This document shows, in pieces, positions 20,430 to 27,353 of a DNA stretch of 27,353 bases; position 1 is the stretch's first letter, and every line of letters starts with the position of its first letter. The position numbers and the translations under genes are program-made. Below the pieces are notes generated by a model. It made no database searches. It worked only from the letters and a program-made list of their open reading frames with translations, and was not told where the DNA came from. Source of the stretch: a virus. Location: positions 1 to 27,353 of IMG/VR virus record IMGVR_UViG_3300021087_000062. One strand, given 5' to 3'.

Positions 20430-21593
20430 TTAATTTAGTTTTATCTTTTGTCCTGGTAATTCATCATTTATCTCTGATATACTGCTATGTACCCATAGGG
20501 TATTTTTTGGACAGTCATCAGGAGAATATGCTTCACCGTCTGTTAAATATATAAGAGCTGTATAAACTCCTTTCTTTTCATTATAGTGATCAATTACTGG
20601 TTGGAAGCTTGTTCCACCACGACCATGTATTTCCCAATCTTTTTTAGGATTGAATTCTTTTACACTTTTAAGCTGTGTATCACACTGTGCAACTGTAATC
20701 TTATGACCAGTTTTATGCATATGTGCTAACTCAGAGAAGAATTCTTTTAGTTCTTCTGTATTTACAGATCCTGATGTATCAACACCAACAAGTATGTGAT
20801 TCTTAAACTTTATCTTTAAACCTGGATTCTCAGAATAACGTTTATTATACTTACGTCTCATTTTTCTAGTGTAAACTATACTTGAATTACCAACAAACCT
20901 TCTTAAGTAAGCTTTCCAATTAAACTTTGCAGGTTCAACATGCATTAACTTGTGAATTAGTTCTGCTAACTCTCCTGGCACACTACCTTGCTTTTTAAGA
21001 GTTTCTTGTGTTGCTTCCTTAAGCTGATGATCAACCTGTTTTTGTACAAGCTTTTTATCTGCTTCAGATAAATCATCAAATTCATTCCATGTACCATGAC
21101 AATATTGTGATTCACCATTCATTTCATCCATTAGATTATCTAATGAAGGAGAACTCCCATCTTGCTGCGCTTGTTCCAAAAGTTTATAATATTCTTTTGT
21201 TCCTGCTTTAGTAGGAAGATTTAATTCAGGAAAACTTGAGAGTAATAAACCACCTTCAGGTAATTTACTTTCCAGTATGTACTGGTTGATCTCTAAATCA
21301 GCAGCTATGTTAAATAACTTATGATTAGAATATAGATCTCTCATTACTAAGTGCCCAAATGCAATGTGTAATAGCTCATGCTTTACCAAACCATACCTAT
21401 GATCTTCACTTAAGTTTAAGTAAAAATCAGGATTGATTGTTAACTGCATGCCAATACCGTGTTTACTAACACCTGCTGTAGGTATTTTATCACTGTATTG
21501 TTTATTTATACCAATTAAAAAAAGCCCGTAAAAGGGCTCTTCAAATATTAAACTTTTAGTTGTCCGTGCAACTATATCTTGTATGTTCATCAT
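20430..21593 (-). CDS. VWA-like protein with metallopeptidase-fold N-terminus (DUF2201-like)
   Basis: The 387 residues match the two-part architecture of DUF2201-type proteins. The N-terminal part is a putative metallopeptidase-like domain with H72-E-L-L-H76 and, 25 residues on, N-I-A-A-D-L-E101-I-N as the likely third ligand. The C-terminal part is a VWA-like domain with the MIDAS D272-T-S-G-S276, T328 in G-G-T-S-F and T-D-G-E at 351-354. VWA partners recruit targets to MoxR-type ATPases, as in CbbO-CbbQ and ViaA-RavA. Two consecutive ATGs (21593, 21590) are possible starts. A terminator-like hairpin lies inside codons about 19-26. Whether it has protease activity is unknown. Confidence 0.85.
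   Translation of the reverse strand: MMNIQDIVARTTKSLIFEEPFYGLFLIGINKQYSDKIPTAGVSKHGIGMQLTINPDFYLNLSEDHRYGLVKHELLHIAFGHLVMRDLYSNHKLFNIAADLEINQYILESKLPEGGLLLSSFPELNLPTKAGTKEYYKLLEQAQQDGSSPSLDNLMDEMNGESQYCHGTWNEFDDLSEADKKLVQKQVDHQLKEATQETLKKQGSVPGELAELIHKLMHVEPAKFNWKAYLRRFVGNSSIVYTRKMRRKYNKRYSENPGLKIKFKNHILVGVDTSGSVNTEELKEFFSELAHMHKTGHKITVAQCDTQLKSVKEFNPKKDWEIHGRGGTSFQPVIDHYNEKKGVYTALIYLTDGEAYSPDDCPKNTLWVHSSISEINDELPGQKIKLN
21517..21538 (-). terminator. Terminator-like hairpin inside the VWA gene
   Basis: On the minus strand AGCCC and GGGCT (21534-21538 and 21523-21527) form a GC-rich stem around a 6-nt loop and are followed directly by seven T. It looks like the terminator at 14893-14918 but sits about 55 nt inside the coding sequence, in codons for P-F-Y-G-L-F-L, which are conserved-looking for this protein family. 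It could attenuate transcription of the VWA/MoxR operon, or simply result from those codons. Confidence 0.5.
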
Positions 21594-21595
21594 AT

Positions 21596-21886
21596 CTATA
21601 TAATTTTATCTAATATTTTTTTATAAGTTTCTTCATTATATGTACCACCAATATCAATAAGTATACATTTTATTGTAAGAGAACCTAAAGAATATTTAAT
21701 GTTTCTACTTTTCAAAAACAATTTTCTTGCATCATAATGCAAAGCTTTAGCAAATAGCTTATCAGTTATATATTTATCTTGTAACTCTAAACTATTATAA
21801 CAATGCATTCCTAAATCAAAATCAACAGGTAGGCCATTAAGTAATCTTAAAATATTAAAGAAATCACTTTTCTTTATTACATTCAT
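21596..21886 (-). CDS. Hypothetical protein, 96 aa
   Basis: A 96-residue mixed protein beginning MNVIKKSDFFNILRLLNGLP, with a helical N-terminal half, a central basic stretch and a hydrophobic strand (TIKCILIDIGG) before a Lys-rich end. No family is recognised. It overlaps the end of the RusA-like gene by 23 nt and ends 2 nt before the VWA start, so it is co-transcribed with both. Confidence 0.65.
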   Translation of the reverse strand: MNVIKKSDFFNILRLLNGLPVDFDLGMHCYNSLELQDKYITDKLFAKALHYDARKLFLKSRNIKYSLGSLTIKCILIDIGGTYNEETYKKILDKII

Positions 21887-22262
21887 CAGTTAATATTTCT
21901 ATCCATACTCCAGGATTCTGTTTATCATATGTATATTGAATAAATACAGGAAGAATAAACTCTGCATTATCATCCTCAATCCAACCCGCTTTAACCATAT
22001 CATCTTGAACTGTTTGTGCAGGATTGATGTAATCAAATTTATGTTTGGTACCCCTTACAAATGTAAAAGATATCTTAGCCGGCAAAGTACATTTAGATAA
22101 TTCTGCTTTAAACTCTTCAGCATACTTTTCATAGTATTCTTTAGTAAGCTTTCTATAGTTAACTACTGTCTTACTAGCTATAAAGTATTTACCCGTCCAT
22201 CTTCTTCCATTTTTACTGGAAGGTACGGAACCTGGTATCCACCATTTTTTTGGTTTTTTCAT
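21864..22262 (-). CDS. RusA-like Holliday junction resolvase
   Basis: The 132-residue protein opens with P-G-S-V-P-S-S-K-N-G-R-R (10-21), the basic start typical of RusA-family endonucleases. It carries the acidic catalytic region F-D77-Y-I-N80-P, V-Q-D87-D88-M and I-E-D97-D98-N, corresponding to the D-x-D-N, D and D-D positions of RusA; here the first motif is altered, with Asp and Asn three residues apart. RusA-type enzymes cut Holliday junctions and branched DNA formed in phage replication. The gene ends within the 96-aa gene and starts one base from the primase stop, inside the replication/recombination operon. Confidence 0.75.
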   Translation of the reverse strand: MKKPKKWWIPGSVPSSKNGRRWTGKYFIASKTVVNYRKLTKEYYEKYAEEFKAELSKCTLPAKISFTFVRGTKHKFDYINPAQTVQDDMVKAGWIEDDNAEFILPVFIQYTYDKQNPGVWIEILTDECNKEK

Positions 22263-22263
22263 A

Positions 22264-23238
22264 TTATTTATTAAGTGTTTGCTTTAGTAATGGTTTTAAT
22301 GCTTCATGTAACTTATCAAAGCCATGTTTTTCCATAGCATCTGATATGTCTTTGCATATAGTTAAGTAACATCCTTGAATATTATATGCATTTGCATATC
22401 TTTCAATTGCTTTAAAACCTGCTTCATCATTATCAAACAATGTAATAACCTTTTTATACTTTTTTTTAAAGTTTTGTATAATGTGAGGTTTAATTATAGT
22501 ATTCTCTGAGTCTGGTGCTACAACTTCAACGTTATAACCCATACTTTTTAAACACATTGCATCTTTTAATGATGAACATATTACTAAATAAGGTTTCTCA
22601 TATTTCAATTGATCTAGTCCCTGAAGATAAGTATTAACTTTATGAAATCTATGTTTACTCTTGGGTTGATATATTTTATATACTTCTCCATGTTTATTAA
22701 AGTAACCATAAATTCTTGGTGCCTGTATTTTCAATGTATTAATGTGGCCATCTTCTTGCTTTATGAGATTATAATACTCAATTGGCTTGACATTATACAA
22801 ATCCAACATAGACATACCTATCCTATAGGATAACCAGTAATCTGCATCTAATTGATTCCAAGGTCTGTGTTTTATAAAATCCACTTCCCATTTAGATACA
22901 GGTTTAAATTCAATTTTAGCTTTACCATTCTGCTTGACATATATATTATAGTCAGATATAATTTTCATTACAGCTTTAGTATAACCAATATTAAACATAA
23001 GTTTTACTAAGTCAACTTTATTACCATTATTACCAGTTGAGAAGTCTTTAAATTTATATTGACTTATTCTTGGGTCAACATAAACACAAAAGCTTGGTGT
23101 TTTCTCATTAGGATTAAATACTGAATGTATTTTTATATCCTGTCCTGTTAAGGTTTCTGATAAATTTAAATAATATTGAAACACCCAATAACTTGGTATA
23201 TCATCTATTTCTAATACTAAATTTTTAGTGTTAAACAT
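22264..23238 (-). CDS. DnaG-type DNA primase with divergent zinc and TOPRIM motifs
   Basis: The 324-residue protein has a region resembling the DnaG zinc domain (F-N-P-N-E-K-T-P-S-F at 41-50, then G-N-N-G-N-K-V-D-L-V at 69-78), but the usual Cys/His zinc ligands are absent. It also has a TOPRIM domain with D-N-D-E-A-G at 269-274. Where TOPRIM normally has Glu (E-G-x3-D) this protein has S-S-L-K-D (222-226). Primases make RNA primers for replication. The frame is open to an ATG at 23268, but those codons overlap the terminator at 23252-23276; the ATG at 23238 gives MFNT, the same start as the SSB-like protein, and is preferred. It may be reduced in activity or use another acidic residue. Confidence 0.75.
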   Translation of the reverse strand: MFNTKNLVLEIDDIPSYWVFQYYLNLSETLTGQDIKIHSVFNPNEKTPSFCVYVDPRISQYKFKDFSTGNNGNKVDLVKLMFNIGYTKAVMKIISDYNIYVKQNGKAKIEFKPVSKWEVDFIKHRPWNQLDADYWLSYRIGMSMLDLYNVKPIEYYNLIKQEDGHINTLKIQAPRIYGYFNKHGEVYKIYQPKSKHRFHKVNTYLQGLDQLKYEKPYLVICSSLKDAMCLKSMGYNVEVVAPDSENTIIKPHIIQNFKKKYKKVITLFDNDEAGFKAIERYANAYNIQGCYLTICKDISDAMEKHGFDKLHEALKPLLKQTLNK

Positions 23239-23251
23239 ATTAATCAAATTG

Positions 23252-23276
23252 AAAAAAAAAGGGGGCATTACACCCC
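23252..23276 (-). terminator. Rho-independent terminator after the SSB-like gene
   Basis: On the minus strand GGGGG and CCCCC form the stem around a short loop (TGTAATG), followed by nine T. It lies 25 nt after the SSB-like stop and ends about 14 nt before the chosen primase start, so primase expression needs read-through or a promoter in this short gap. It also argues against the earlier ATG at 23268. Confidence 0.88.
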
Positions 23277-23300
23277 CTCTAATTTTAGGTTAATTTCTGA

Positions 23301-23975
23301 CTACAGATCAAAGTCACTTGCTGATGAAGTTGTTGGCTCAAAGCTTGTTGTTGCTGGAGCATCTGTTTTAACAACTTTTCTTAAGTGAAGAGGATTGTTA
23401 GAATCAAATGTAATTAATTTAGATGACTCTACATCAAGTGCTTCTATTGGCACATTACCTTTACTCATTTTTGGTAGAAACAAATCATTGTTAATATAAC
23501 CTTCTTTGTTTTCCCATTCACGTGCTGCAAGGCATACGTTTACAAAACCTGAATTAGAAAAGATACCATTACATGCACTCATGAATTCTTCAATTGTGTT
23601 TGCACTAATCTTATCTAGATCCGCTCTTTTGTTTAGAGTTTCAGCTAAAAATACCATAGCTTTCATAACTTCATTGTCACGGCTAATCTCATTACCATTA
23701 GGAAGAATAGTATCTTTATATGCATAAGGGCTAAACCTTACTCTACCTACTTGACCTGAATAACGTGGTCCATTAGGATTATTTTGATCTACTAAAAATC
23801 CTTGAAATTCACCTGTTACAGGCTCACTTTCTACATGCAATGTAATGTTATATGCATTTGCATCATATGGTGTTTGATCAAAAGTAACAGAGTTAATCTT
23901 TACTTTTTGGTTACCTGTTCCAATAACTGGTTTTTCTTTGCCTGATCCGGCTGTCATTCCTTGTGTGTTAAACAT
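23301..23975 (-). CDS. Probable phage single-stranded DNA-binding protein
   Basis: The 224-residue protein has a beta-rich N-terminal half (K-V-K-I-N-S-V-T-F, Y-N-I-T-L-H-V-E-S-E-P-V, G-Q-V-G-R-V-R-F-S-P-Y) consistent with an OB-like fold, a helical middle, then a flexible Thr/Ser-rich tail ending in acidic-hydrophobic S-D-F-D-L, reminiscent of the acidic tip of SSB proteins. No canonical SSB signature is present, so the call rests on fold-like pattern, tail and neighbours: the Sak4-like ATPase upstream and primase downstream. It is followed by its own terminator, suiting an abundant protein. A different recombination mediator is possible. Confidence 0.5.
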   Translation of the reverse strand: MFNTQGMTAGSGKEKPVIGTGNQKVKINSVTFDQTPYDANAYNITLHVESEPVTGEFQGFLVDQNNPNGPRYSGQVGRVRFSPYAYKDTILPNGNEISRDNEVMKAMVFLAETLNKRADLDKISANTIEEFMSACNGIFSNSGFVNVCLAAREWENKEGYINNDLFLPKMSKGNVPIEALDVESSKLITFDSNNPLHLRKVVKTDAPATTSFEPTTSSASDFDL

Positions 23976-24010
23976 AATTTTTACTTTTTAATTATTGATT
24001 TTTAAATAAA

Positions 24011-24694
24011 TTACTCTTCATATTTTTTAATGCAGTCTTTTACATACTGCAGGTTGTTTGGGATGAAGAAGTCTTCAAACATACCTTGTGGTGATTTACA
24101 TGTGTTCTCTCCATTGTTTTGAGTTTCAAAACCATATTCAAGTTCACCATCATCATTTTTATTTACCTTTCCAAATAGAACTATAGAAAACAGACCTTCC
24201 AAAGTTAGTGTGTTATCTATCATTTTACCAATGGTTTTTGCTTTAATTTTTCTATTACCATTGATATCAGTTGAATCTTCAGAATGAGTTAAAAATATTA
24301 CAGTTAAGTCATCCCTTAGATCTTTAGGCATTTTAGCTACTGTAGCTAAGTTTGCTGCAATCTGGGTAAACTTATCATAACCTTTCTCATTAGCTCTATC
24401 AAAGTATTCAAAAGAACTCATATACTGCCAATCATCAATAACTAATGTTTTGATCTTTGGCATTTTTTGATCTACATGTGTAATTGCCTTCATTATTCCA
24501 GCTGCTGATGAAGAAGAAGCCAAATTACCTTTTGGATTTTCTTTATTGATTGCTGTATAATTAGATTTCCAACCTTTAAAAGGTAGTGGTTTGTTTGCAA
24601 TGTTAATTATAAATGTTTCATCAGGATCTAAGTGTCTAATTGATGTTGATTTACCTGTACCTGAATCTGCTATTATTAATATGCTGTTTGCCAT
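24011..24694 (-). CDS. Sak4-like RecA-fold ATPase
   Basis: The 227-residue protein has an N-terminal Walker A A-D-S-G-T-G-K-S-T at 9-17, Walker B T-L-V-I-D-D-W-Q-Y at 83-91 and a T-H-S-E-D segment typical of the AAA_24/Sak4 group, small RecA-core ATPases found in phages next to SSB genes and acting in single-strand-annealing recombination. The length is in the usual range. Here it sits 35 nt upstream of the SSB-like gene, supporting the pairing, with the RecB-like nuclease and RusA-like resolvase in the same strand. A DNA-packaging or generic P-loop role is less likely. Confidence 0.75.
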   Translation of the reverse strand: MANSILIIADSGTGKSTSIRHLDPDETFIINIANKPLPFKGWKSNYTAINKENPKGNLASSSSAAGIMKAITHVDQKMPKIKTLVIDDWQYMSSFEYFDRANEKGYDKFTQIAANLATVAKMPKDLRDDLTVIFLTHSEDSTDINGNRKIKAKTIGKMIDNTLTLEGLFSIVLFGKVNKNDDGELEYGFETQNNGENTCKSPQGMFEDFFIPNNLQYVKDCIKKYEE

Positions 24695-24697
24695 TAT

Positions 24698-25198
24698 TTA
24701 TTTTTTTAATATTTTAATTAATTGTTGAAGTGAATTGTTTATCTCATTTAGTTTACCTGCTATTAGATTTTCATCATTGTTAGATGGTTTATCATCCGGG
24801 TTAGGTAACTCTGCAAAGTCTAGATCTAATTTACCTCTACTTGTTACATCATTAATAACCTTAAGTTCACTTGCAGGAACTAAATGTCTTTGGAAACCTG
24901 AGTTACTTGTAATCATCTCATACTCTTCTCTCCAGTGTGGATTAAATTTCAGAAGGTACAAAGTTCTCTTAGGATCTTCTGAGTCATAGTTTATACTTAC
25001 AAACTCTGTATAAATGTCTTGACTCTTTTCCATCTCACTAGGAAAGAAACTTACATGTAAGTCATCTTTACCTGGTGGTCTATATGCCATCTTAGGTATA
25101 AACAGTGCATTTAAATTACCAATAGTTTGAAAGTAATCTTCATGCTCTTCTTTTAATTTATTTACTTTTTGTTTACGTTGTTCTGGTGTTATTCCCAT
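24698..25198 (-). CDS. Hypothetical protein, 166 aa
   Basis: The 166-residue protein starts MGITPEQRKQKVNKLKEEHE, has an alpha/beta centre (AYRPPGKDDLHVSFFP, Y-L-L-K-F-N-P-H-W) and ends in a Lys-rich helix. The frame extends 25 codons upstream, but that extension overlaps the helicase gene in another frame and gives a Lys/Cys-rich sequence; the ATG at 25198 avoids this. It lies 19 nt after the helicase and 3 nt before the Sak4-like gene. No family is recognised; a recombination or replication accessory factor is the contextual guess. Confidence 0.65.
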   Translation of the reverse strand: MGITPEQRKQKVNKLKEEHEDYFQTIGNLNALFIPKMAYRPPGKDDLHVSFFPSEMEKSQDIYTEFVSINYDSEDPKRTLYLLKFNPHWREEYEMITSNSGFQRHLVPASELKVINDVTSRGKLDLDFAELPNPDDKPSNNDENLIAGKLNEINNSLQQLIKILKK

Positions 25199-25217
25199 TT
25201 TTTTACTTTTTAATTTG

Positions 25218-26174
25218 TTATCTGCGTTCTTGTTGACCAGGGGTTTGCATTTCTTCAATCTGCATTTGTTCAAACTTTGCTTTAAAGAAACTCATTCTTG
25301 CATCACCATTTCTTGCTTTCAAAAAGTGTAATACCAAAGTTCTATCATTTTCTATAATATATCTATCTGGCCCATAGAACCTAATCTTTTGTTTAGCAGG
25401 ACGGTTTATACCAATAAGCATATCTGCATGTTGTAACATAGCATCTGAACCAAATATATCTGACTCAAGAATATAATTACCATACTTACCATCTATTGCT
25501 CTATCTGGATTATCAATATTTCTATTAAGTTGTGATAGTGAAATAAACAAACATGGATAATCTCTCTTACATTGTGTAAAAAACTCACCTAATTCAAATA
25601 ACATATCTAATGTGTTATTCTGATAAGGTGCTCTCTTTACAAGCATTGTATGATCCAATGTTATAATAGTTTTTTTACCTTTATGCTTGTTCATGTACAT
25701 ATCAATTTGCTCACGCATTTGATTTACAGTCATAGGTGTTGAAACTATATCTACCGGATGCTTAACTCTTTCCTTAGCATACTGATGACATGTATTCAAT
25801 ACATCAGAAGTAAGTATACTACCAGCACTACATAATTCTTTATATGTTTTACCAGTAATAGAACTAAACTCTCTAATAGCTGATGTTCTACCAACCATCT
25901 CAAACTGAAATTCTAATACTCTAAAATCATCATCTGGATTTAATGCAAAAGATTCTCTTATAATCTGATCTTTAATAAGTGTTTTACCTGAACCAGGTCT
26001 ACCACCAATTACAGTTAGAGTATTCCATTCTAAACCATCAGTAGCAGCATCATTAAATTTAGGCCACGGTGTATATATAGACTTTTCAGTCCCATTTTGT
26101 CTACCTTGCATGTATTTTAATGCTTCATTGAATGCGGAATATTGCCCCACCCATCCTTCTGTTGATTTAGCCAT
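25218..26174 (-). CDS. dnaB: DnaB-type replicative helicase (C-terminal ATPase domain)
   Basis: The 318-residue protein is a RecA-fold DnaB-like helicase. Walker A G-G-R-P-G-S-G-K-T is at 57-65, then the F-Q-F-E-M segment equivalent to the catalytic S-L-E-M region, Walker B T-I-I-T-L-D-H and S-Q-L-N-R near 217, which corresponds to the Gln of motif H3/H4. The C-terminal A-K-A-R-N-G-D-A resembles DnaB's K-x-R-N/G-P motif. The DnaB N-terminal collar domain is missing (full DnaB is about 450 residues). It unwinds DNA ahead of the fork and probably pairs with the primase downstream. A 52-aa gene overlaps its start. Confidence 0.88.
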   Translation of the reverse strand: MAKSTEGWVGQYSAFNEALKYMQGRQNGTEKSIYTPWPKFNDAATDGLEWNTLTVIGGRPGSGKTLIKDQIIRESFALNPDDDFRVLEFQFEMVGRTSAIREFSSITGKTYKELCSAGSILTSDVLNTCHQYAKERVKHPVDIVSTPMTVNQMREQIDMYMNKHKGKKTIITLDHTMLVKRAPYQNNTLDMLFELGEFFTQCKRDYPCLFISLSQLNRNIDNPDRAIDGKYGNYILESDIFGSDAMLQHADMLIGINRPAKQKIRFYGPDRYIIENDRTLVLHFLKARNGDARMSFFKAKFEQMQIEEMQTPGQQERR

Positions 26175-26325
26175 TCTCTATTGTATATATAATACTTGTT
26201 ACATTATCTATGCTTGAATTACATGATTTAGTGTCTGGTTCCCATTCACCATCTCTTAGCATTTGAAAATCTTCAAGTACAAGGTTTAATTTATTTAATA
26301 CTTCTGCTTGTTCTTCTACTGTCAT
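26167..26325 (-). CDS. Small acidic hypothetical protein, 52 aa
   Basis: An ATG at 26325 opens a 52-codon frame ending with TAA at 26167-26169, overlapping the helicase start by 8 nt. The product begins MTVEEQAEVLNKLNLVLEDF and is acidic and helical. Its start overlaps the stop of the 196-aa gene by 4 nt (ATGA), so it sits as a coupled link between a possible winged-helix protein and the helicase. Position suggests a helicase accessory; the sequence itself does not prove this. Confidence 0.6.
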   Translation of the reverse strand: MTVEEQAEVLNKLNLVLEDFQMLRDGEWEPDTKSCNSSIDNVTSIIYTIENG

Positions 26326-26912
26326 ACTACTTTTTCTTTAAATGTTTGTTGTTCTGTGTCTATACCATCTCTGATCATATCACAATAATCAGCTAATGTA
26401 GAAGACTTAACTTTATGTTTGTCTTGCTTACATATAAAATATTGACTTGTCTGCATATACATATATTCTGCATCTCTGTACTCATTCACATACATTCTTG
26501 TAGCTTCAAATACTTGATCCCATGTATAATCATATGTCTCAAACAACCATCTAAAAGAACTTGATAACATTTTTACGTTGACTCTTGCAGGTTTACCACT
26601 AGGCAATCTTTGATTTGGAAATATTTCCCTATAGGTATTTATTTTATCAGCAAAGTCTTTACCCATAAGTTGGATGTTTGTTTTCTTTTTTGCTTTTATA
26701 AAATAATTATCTAAGTGTGCTATAAAGACTTTTGCATCTGCTGTTAATTTATATGATTCATTATCAAATGTAACATATCCATTATCAACTAATGCTTTTT
26801 TGTCATCTTCTGAAATCTTAGGTAAAGCTATCTTTAGTTTCATACCAAATAATATAGCTGCCTGATTTGGACTAAGTTTGTTTTTGTATATTATTTGGAA
26901 TAATTCCCACAT
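26322..26912 (-). CDS. Possible winged-helix replication protein, 196 aa
   Basis: The N-terminal 65 residues (LSPNQAAILFGMK, then DDKKALVDNGYVTFDNESYKLT) have the helix-helix-strand pattern of a winged-helix domain. The C-terminal half (residues 90-196) is helical with aromatic residues and F-R-W-L-F-E-T-Y, as in some phage replication/helicase-loading proteins. No specific family is recognised. It lies between the DnaA-like gene, whose end it overlaps by 41 nt, and the DnaB-type helicase, a position where helicase loaders often occur. The overlap is long, but the next in-frame ATG would delete the first helix, so the long start is kept. Confidence 0.6.
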   Translation of the reverse strand: MWELFQIIYKNKLSPNQAAILFGMKLKIALPKISEDDKKALVDNGYVTFDNESYKLTADAKVFIAHLDNYFIKAKKKTNIQLMGKDFADKINTYREIFPNQRLPSGKPARVNVKMLSSSFRWLFETYDYTWDQVFEATRMYVNEYRDAEYMYMQTSQYFICKQDKHKVKSSTLADYCDMIRDGIDTEQQTFKEKVV

Positions 26913-27333
26913 AAGTATTTATTAGTTTATTAACTTTATCAAATGCATTCATATAACTTTTATCTTTTATATAAAGCATATCATCAACGCTGTTTCTACT
27001 GTGCACTACACTTGAATGATCACGTTTAATATATTTACCTACAGCATGGCAAGTATATCTCATAGTATGACCTATATGACAGTAAATCTTTCTGAACATT
27101 ACCAAGTCTTTTGTTCTGTTTAATTCAGAAAGCTTATTGATATTTTGTAGTTCAGGATAAAGCGTATGCATAACAGTTATACATGCTTTATGTATTTGTT
27201 GAAGTGTTGGCCTGTACTCTCCTTCATTGTGTAATTTTTGAAATACAATGATCTCAATTCCATACTGTCTGAGCATAGTTTCTTTGAACTTAACTATGTC
27301 ATTATCAAGCCTATTGTGTTGATTATTAGTCAT
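26872..27333 (-). CDS. DnaA domain-IV-like DNA-binding protein
   Basis: The 153-residue protein lacks an AAA+ domain, but residues 72-120 match DnaA domain IV: D-L-V-M-F-R-K-I-Y, then the DNA-binding A-V-G-K-Y-I-K-R-D-H-S-S-V-V-H (97-111), close to the DnaA signature I-G-x2-F-x-x-R-D-H-S/T-T/S-V-x-H/Y-A. In DnaA this part binds DnaA boxes. A stand-alone version in a phage may recognise a phage origin or compete with host DnaA. It is the first complete gene of the region; the start codon is followed upstream by only 20 nt to the window edge, so any promoter or origin is not visible. Confidence 0.8.
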   Translation of the reverse strand: MTNNQHNRLDNDIVKFKETMLRQYGIEIIVFQKLHNEGEYRPTLQQIHKACITVMHTLYPELQNINKLSELNRTKDLVMFRKIYCHIGHTMRYTCHAVGKYIKRDHSSVVHSRNSVDDMLYIKDKSYMNAFDKVNKLINTYVGIIPNNIQKQT

Positions 27334-27353
27334 TTATGTTTATTATCTAGTTT

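Noticed and set aside
1-27353. tRNA genes, CRISPR arrays, insertion sequences, attachment sites
   Set aside because: Intergenic gaps are mostly under 75 nt; I saw no cloverleaf, regularly spaced repeats, transposase or integrase.

Overview
The window is an AT-rich piece of a tailed double-stranded DNA phage (or prophage) genome. It carries phage-type replication, recombination, nucleotide-metabolism, fibre and holin genes packed with almost no gaps, many overlapping by 1-8 nt, and no cellular housekeeping genes, ribosomal RNA or tRNA. The host is most likely a member of Bacteroidota, probably a flavobacterium. Start codons are preceded by short A/T-rich leaders such as AAATT-ATG or ATAACT-ATG rather than strong Shine-Dalgarno sequences, and a TAnnTTTG-type element sits in the one divergent intergenic region. 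No species can be named from this sequence alone.

Layout. (1) 1-1898, minus strand: the end of a cluster with a partial gene, two small unknown genes sharing an identical 21-bp translation start region, the ribonucleotide reductase small subunit gene nrdB, and a small unknown gene. (2) 1956-8663, plus strand: a virion/lysis cassette. It holds two membrane proteins, several small proteins, a 308-aa fibre-like protein, a 3TM-type holin, a run of very small Cys/Gly-containing proteins (one a 27-aa peptide with a CDGSH-like iron-sulfur motif), a small beta-rich virion-type protein and a 1022-aa repeat-containing tail fibre. A strong terminator at 8703-8732 closes it. (3) 8738-27333, minus strand: a long early/middle replication region. 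Read in transcription order (high to low coordinates) it encodes a DnaA domain-IV-like protein, a possible winged-helix protein, a DnaB-type helicase, an unknown protein, a Sak4-like ATPase, an SSB-like protein, a DnaG-type primase, a RusA-like resolvase, a VWA/metallopeptidase-fold protein with a MoxR-type AAA ATPase, two tandem paralogous unknown proteins, a RecB/Cas4-like nuclease, unknown proteins, a 42-aa Fis-type HTH protein, a family B DNA polymerase, PhoH, a MazG-like pyrophosphohydrolase, a spore-photoproduct-lyase-like radical SAM enzyme, a DUF932 protein and a DUF1599 protein.

How it fits together. Helicase, primase, SSB and polymerase form an almost complete replisome. The polymerase ends in a canonical beta-clamp-binding pentapeptide, suggesting that it borrows the host clamp. 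Sak4-like ATPase, SSB, RecB-like nuclease and RusA-like resolvase make a recombination set. NrdB, MazG-like and DUF1599 proteins act on the nucleotide pool or on modified nucleotides.

The items I find most worth a second look are the mini-CDGSH peptide and its Cys-Lys-ending neighbours, the MoxR-VWA-paralogue operon with a terminator-like hairpin inside the VWA gene, the SPL-like enzyme with a stretched cluster motif, the primase missing its usual zinc ligands and TOPRIM glutamate, and the repeated placement of terminator hairpins 13-21 nt upstream of the next start codon.
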